Assembly (NCBI GenBank): GCA_022794215.1 | Contig: JAAWEH010000006.1 | Coordinates: 38,078 to 102,077, forward strand | Length of the DNA: 64,000 nt | Direction of reading: 5' to 3' | From: Oscillospiraceae bacterium | Lineage (GTDB): Bacteria; Bacillota; Clostridia; Oscillospirales; Oscillospiraceae | Shown: one piece after another, positions 61,646 to 64,000 of the stretch | Layout: each line of letters starts with the position of its first letter | Numbering within the stretch: the stretch's first letter is position 1 | Program-made: the position numbers and the translations under genes | The notes under the pieces: model-generated | Database searches by the model: none | Told to the model about the DNA's origin: nothing | Seen by the model: the letters and a program-made list of their open reading frames with translations, nothing else

Positions 61646-62725
61646 TTGGAACTGAGCGAGCGAAAAAAAAAGATCCTCCGGGCCGTGATCGAAAGCTATG
61701 TCCAAAACGCGGAACCCGTGGGCTCCAAAGCGGTGGCTCAGTGGGCCGGACTGGATGTATCTTCAGCCACCATCCGCAACGACATGGCCGATCTGGAGGA
61801 GCAGGGCTACCTGGAGCAGCCCCACACCTCCGCCGGACGCATTCCCTCCCCCAAAGGCTATCGGCTCTATGTCAACGAGCTGATGGGCGACTATAAGCTC
61901 TCCATTCAGGAGACCGAGCGCATCAACCAGGCCCTCAAGGGCAAGATGCAGGCCCTGGATCGGGTCATTGACGAGGCAGGCCGTGTGGTGGCCAAGCTAA
62001 CCCAGTACCCCGCCTTCGCCATCACCGCTCCCCCGGAGCGGGTGACCATCCGGCGCTTTGATCTTCTTCTTGTGGAGGAGACCGCCTTCATCGCCGTGGT
62101 CATGACCGACACCAACAGCGTTCAAAATAAACTCTTCCGGCTGGAGCGTCAGCTCAGCGAATCCCAGCTTCAAATGCTGGGCACCCTTCTCAATACCGGC
62201 TTCACCGGCCTCACCCTGGCCGAGTTAGGCCCCGAGCTGGAGCGGGTGGCCCGCCACGCCGCCCCCGATGCCTACCAACTGATCGAACTGGTGGTCACTT
62301 TCGGTATGGAGGTGCTGGAGGAACTGGGCAAGCGTCCCGTCCACACCGCGGGTCTTGCCAATCTGCTGGAGCACCCTGAGTATCAAAGTCTGGAAAAAGC
62401 CCAACCCCTGATGAGCTTTCTCGACCATGCCGACTCCGTCCCCCTTCCCGCCACCTTTTCCCCCGATGAGGGCGCCAGCATCGTCATCGGCCCGGAGAAT
62501 GTGAGCGAAGCCTTAAAGGATTCCAGCGTGGTCATGGCAAGCTATGACCTGGGCGACGGAATGAAGGGTCTGATCGGCGTAGTTGGCCCCACCCGGATGG
62601 ATTACGCTAAAATTTCTGCCCGCCTTGCCTATGTAGCCCGCGGGCTGTCCCAGATCATGGGCCAAGGAGCCCTGCCCCCTGAACGCCCTGCGTCAGGTAA
62701 GGCCACCAAGGAGGAAAAACCGTGA
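61646..62725 (+). CDS. hrcA: Heat-inducible transcription repressor HrcA
   Basis: This 359-residue repressor has an N-terminal winged helix (LSERKKKILRAVIESYVQNA, then VSSATIRNDMADLEEQGYL) and GAF-like and dimerisation parts; TSAGRIPSPKGYR is a family hallmark. It binds CIRCE and is kept folded by GroEL. The start is TTG 61646, six bases after GAGGTG, giving the usual ELSERKKK start; the TTG six codons earlier is less well placed. Its stop overlaps grpE by four bases. Confidence 0.96.
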   Translation: MELSERKKKILRAVIESYVQNAEPVGSKAVAQWAGLDVSSATIRNDMADLEEQGYLEQPHTSAGRIPSPKGYRLYVNELMGDYKLSIQETERINQALKGKMQALDRVIDEAGRVVAKLTQYPAFAITAPPERVTIRRFDLLLVEETAFIAVVMTDTNSVQNKLFRLERQLSESQLQMLGTLLNTGFTGLTLAELGPELERVARHAAPDAYQLIELVVTFGMEVLEELGKRPVHTAGLANLLEHPEYQSLEKAQPLMSFLDHADSVPLPATFSPDEGASIVIGPENVSEALKDSSVVMASYDLGDGMKGLIGVVGPTRMDYAKISARLAYVARGLSQIMGQGALPPERPASGKATKEEKP

Positions 62726-63294
62726 GTAAAAAAGAAACCAAGAAACCCGCCCCGGAGGAGGAAAAGCTGGAAGAGCAGCAGCCCGCCGCTCCCGAGTCCC
62801 CGACTCCCGAGTCCCCCGCCCCCGAACCCGAGAGCCCGGAGACCCCCGGAGGAGATCTTGAGCTGGAAGCTCTGAAAGCCAGCCTCAGCGAGCAAGAAGA
62901 CAAATTCCTCCGCTTGGCCGCCGAGTTTGATAACTTCCGCCGCCGCACCCAGAAGGAGAAAGACGCCATCTGGGCCGACGCCACCGCCGATGCGGTAAAG
63001 GCCCTGCTGCCCGTCTACGACAACCTGGAGCGGGCCTTGAAACAGGAAACCAGCGACGCGGCCTATAAAAAGGGCGTCGAAATGACCATGACCGGCCTTC
63101 GAAAAGCCATGGAAGGCCTGGGGGTCACCGAGATCGACGCCGTGGGCCAAAGCTTCGACCCCAACGTCCACAACGCCGTCATGCACGTGGAGGACGAAAA
63201 TTTCAGTGAAAACACCGTAGCCGAAGTCTTTCAGGCAGGCTTCCGGTTGGGGGATAAGGTCATCCGCTTCGCCATGGTAAAGGTGGCCAATTAG
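62722..63294 (+). CDS. grpE: Nucleotide exchange factor GrpE
   Basis: This 190-residue cochaperone releases ADP from DnaK. It has a disordered acidic N-terminal part rich in Pro, Glu and Ala (about 1-50), a long coiled coil (about 55-130; FLRLAAEFDNFRRRTQKEK) and a C-terminal beta domain (NPHVHNAVMH-like sequence DPNVHNAVMHVE). The start is GTG overlapping the hrcA stop (GTGA), so translation is coupled. Confidence 0.96.
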   Translation: MSKKETKKPAPEEEKLEEQQPAAPESPTPESPAPEPESPETPGGDLELEALKASLSEQEDKFLRLAAEFDNFRRRTQKEKDAIWADATADAVKALLPVYDNLERALKQETSDAAYKKGVEMTMTGLRKAMEGLGVTEIDAVGQSFDPNVHNAVMHVEDENFSENTVAEVFQAGFRLGDKVIRFAMVKVAN

Positions 63295-63309
63295 GGCCCC
63301 CGCAATATA

Positions 63310-64000
<691 letters not shown>

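Overview
The window is about 64 kb of chromosome from a GC-rich anaerobic Firmicute. The best guess is an Oscillospiraceae/Ruminococcaceae gut bacterium of the Flavonifractor, Lawsonibacter or Intestinimonas kind. This rests on strong AAGGAGG-type ribosome sites, TTGACA/TATAAT promoters with 17-base spacers, an mraZ-rsmH-ftsL-pbp dcw cluster, a CIRCE-controlled hrcA-grpE-dnaK operon, and protein sequences of clostridial character. I saw no tRNA, rRNA, CRISPR array, insertion sequence or prophage. The first gene is cut by the left edge and dnaK by the right edge.

Bases 1-7350 (+): an iron/AfuA-type ABC importer (binding protein, ATPase, double-length permease, second ATPase), then a separately promoted aconitase-superfamily hydratase. 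Bases 7476-19748 are the most distinctive part, a sugar-catabolism regulon in three transcription units. One leftward operon encodes an RbsABC-like importer. A second leftward operon encodes a DeoR regulator, a RhaI-type isomerase, a class II aldolase, an FGGY kinase and a DhaK-DhaL kinase. A divergent rightward operon encodes a DUF6786-like protein, a UPF0303 protein and an AroE-like dehydrogenase with an altered substrate motif. All three promoters carry the same T(T/G)GTAAAA repeats, the likely operator of the DeoR protein. The substrate is probably L-rhamnose or a relative, but a branched or deoxy sugar is possible.

Bases 19816-23629: formate-tetrahydrofolate ligase with a small partner, a short-chain dehydrogenase, a Crh/HPr-like protein without the phosphorylatable histidine, and a DUF4342 protein. 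Bases 23696-36790 (-): the dcw division and wall cluster mraZ-rsmH-ftsL-pbp-murE-mraY-ftsW-murG-murA-ftsQ-ftsZ, without murC, murD, murF or ftsA. Bases 37042-46879 (-): housekeeping genes (rsmD-coaD-coiled-coil protein, transglutaminase lipoprotein, uvrC, tdk, mutY), an NYN/LOTUS protein with an M55 peptidase and a nucleotidyltransferase, and hpf. A promoter-plus-terminator pair at 47051-47184 could make a small RNA.

Bases 47231-53188 (-): HtrA protease, an OmpR-type two-component system, a CDF transporter with Mn-type metal residues, a structured non-coding stretch, and a histidine-kinase-like protein whose phospho-acceptor position is Asp. Bases 53458-64000: gap, an XRE regulator, ribokinase, a pentapeptide-repeat protein overlapping a CbbX/SpoVK-type AAA ATPase, a cysteine desulfurase with a MATE exporter and an SGNH-like protein, and the heat-shock operon. 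Translation starts were often moved to the codon with a proper ribosome site, including several GTG and TTG starts.
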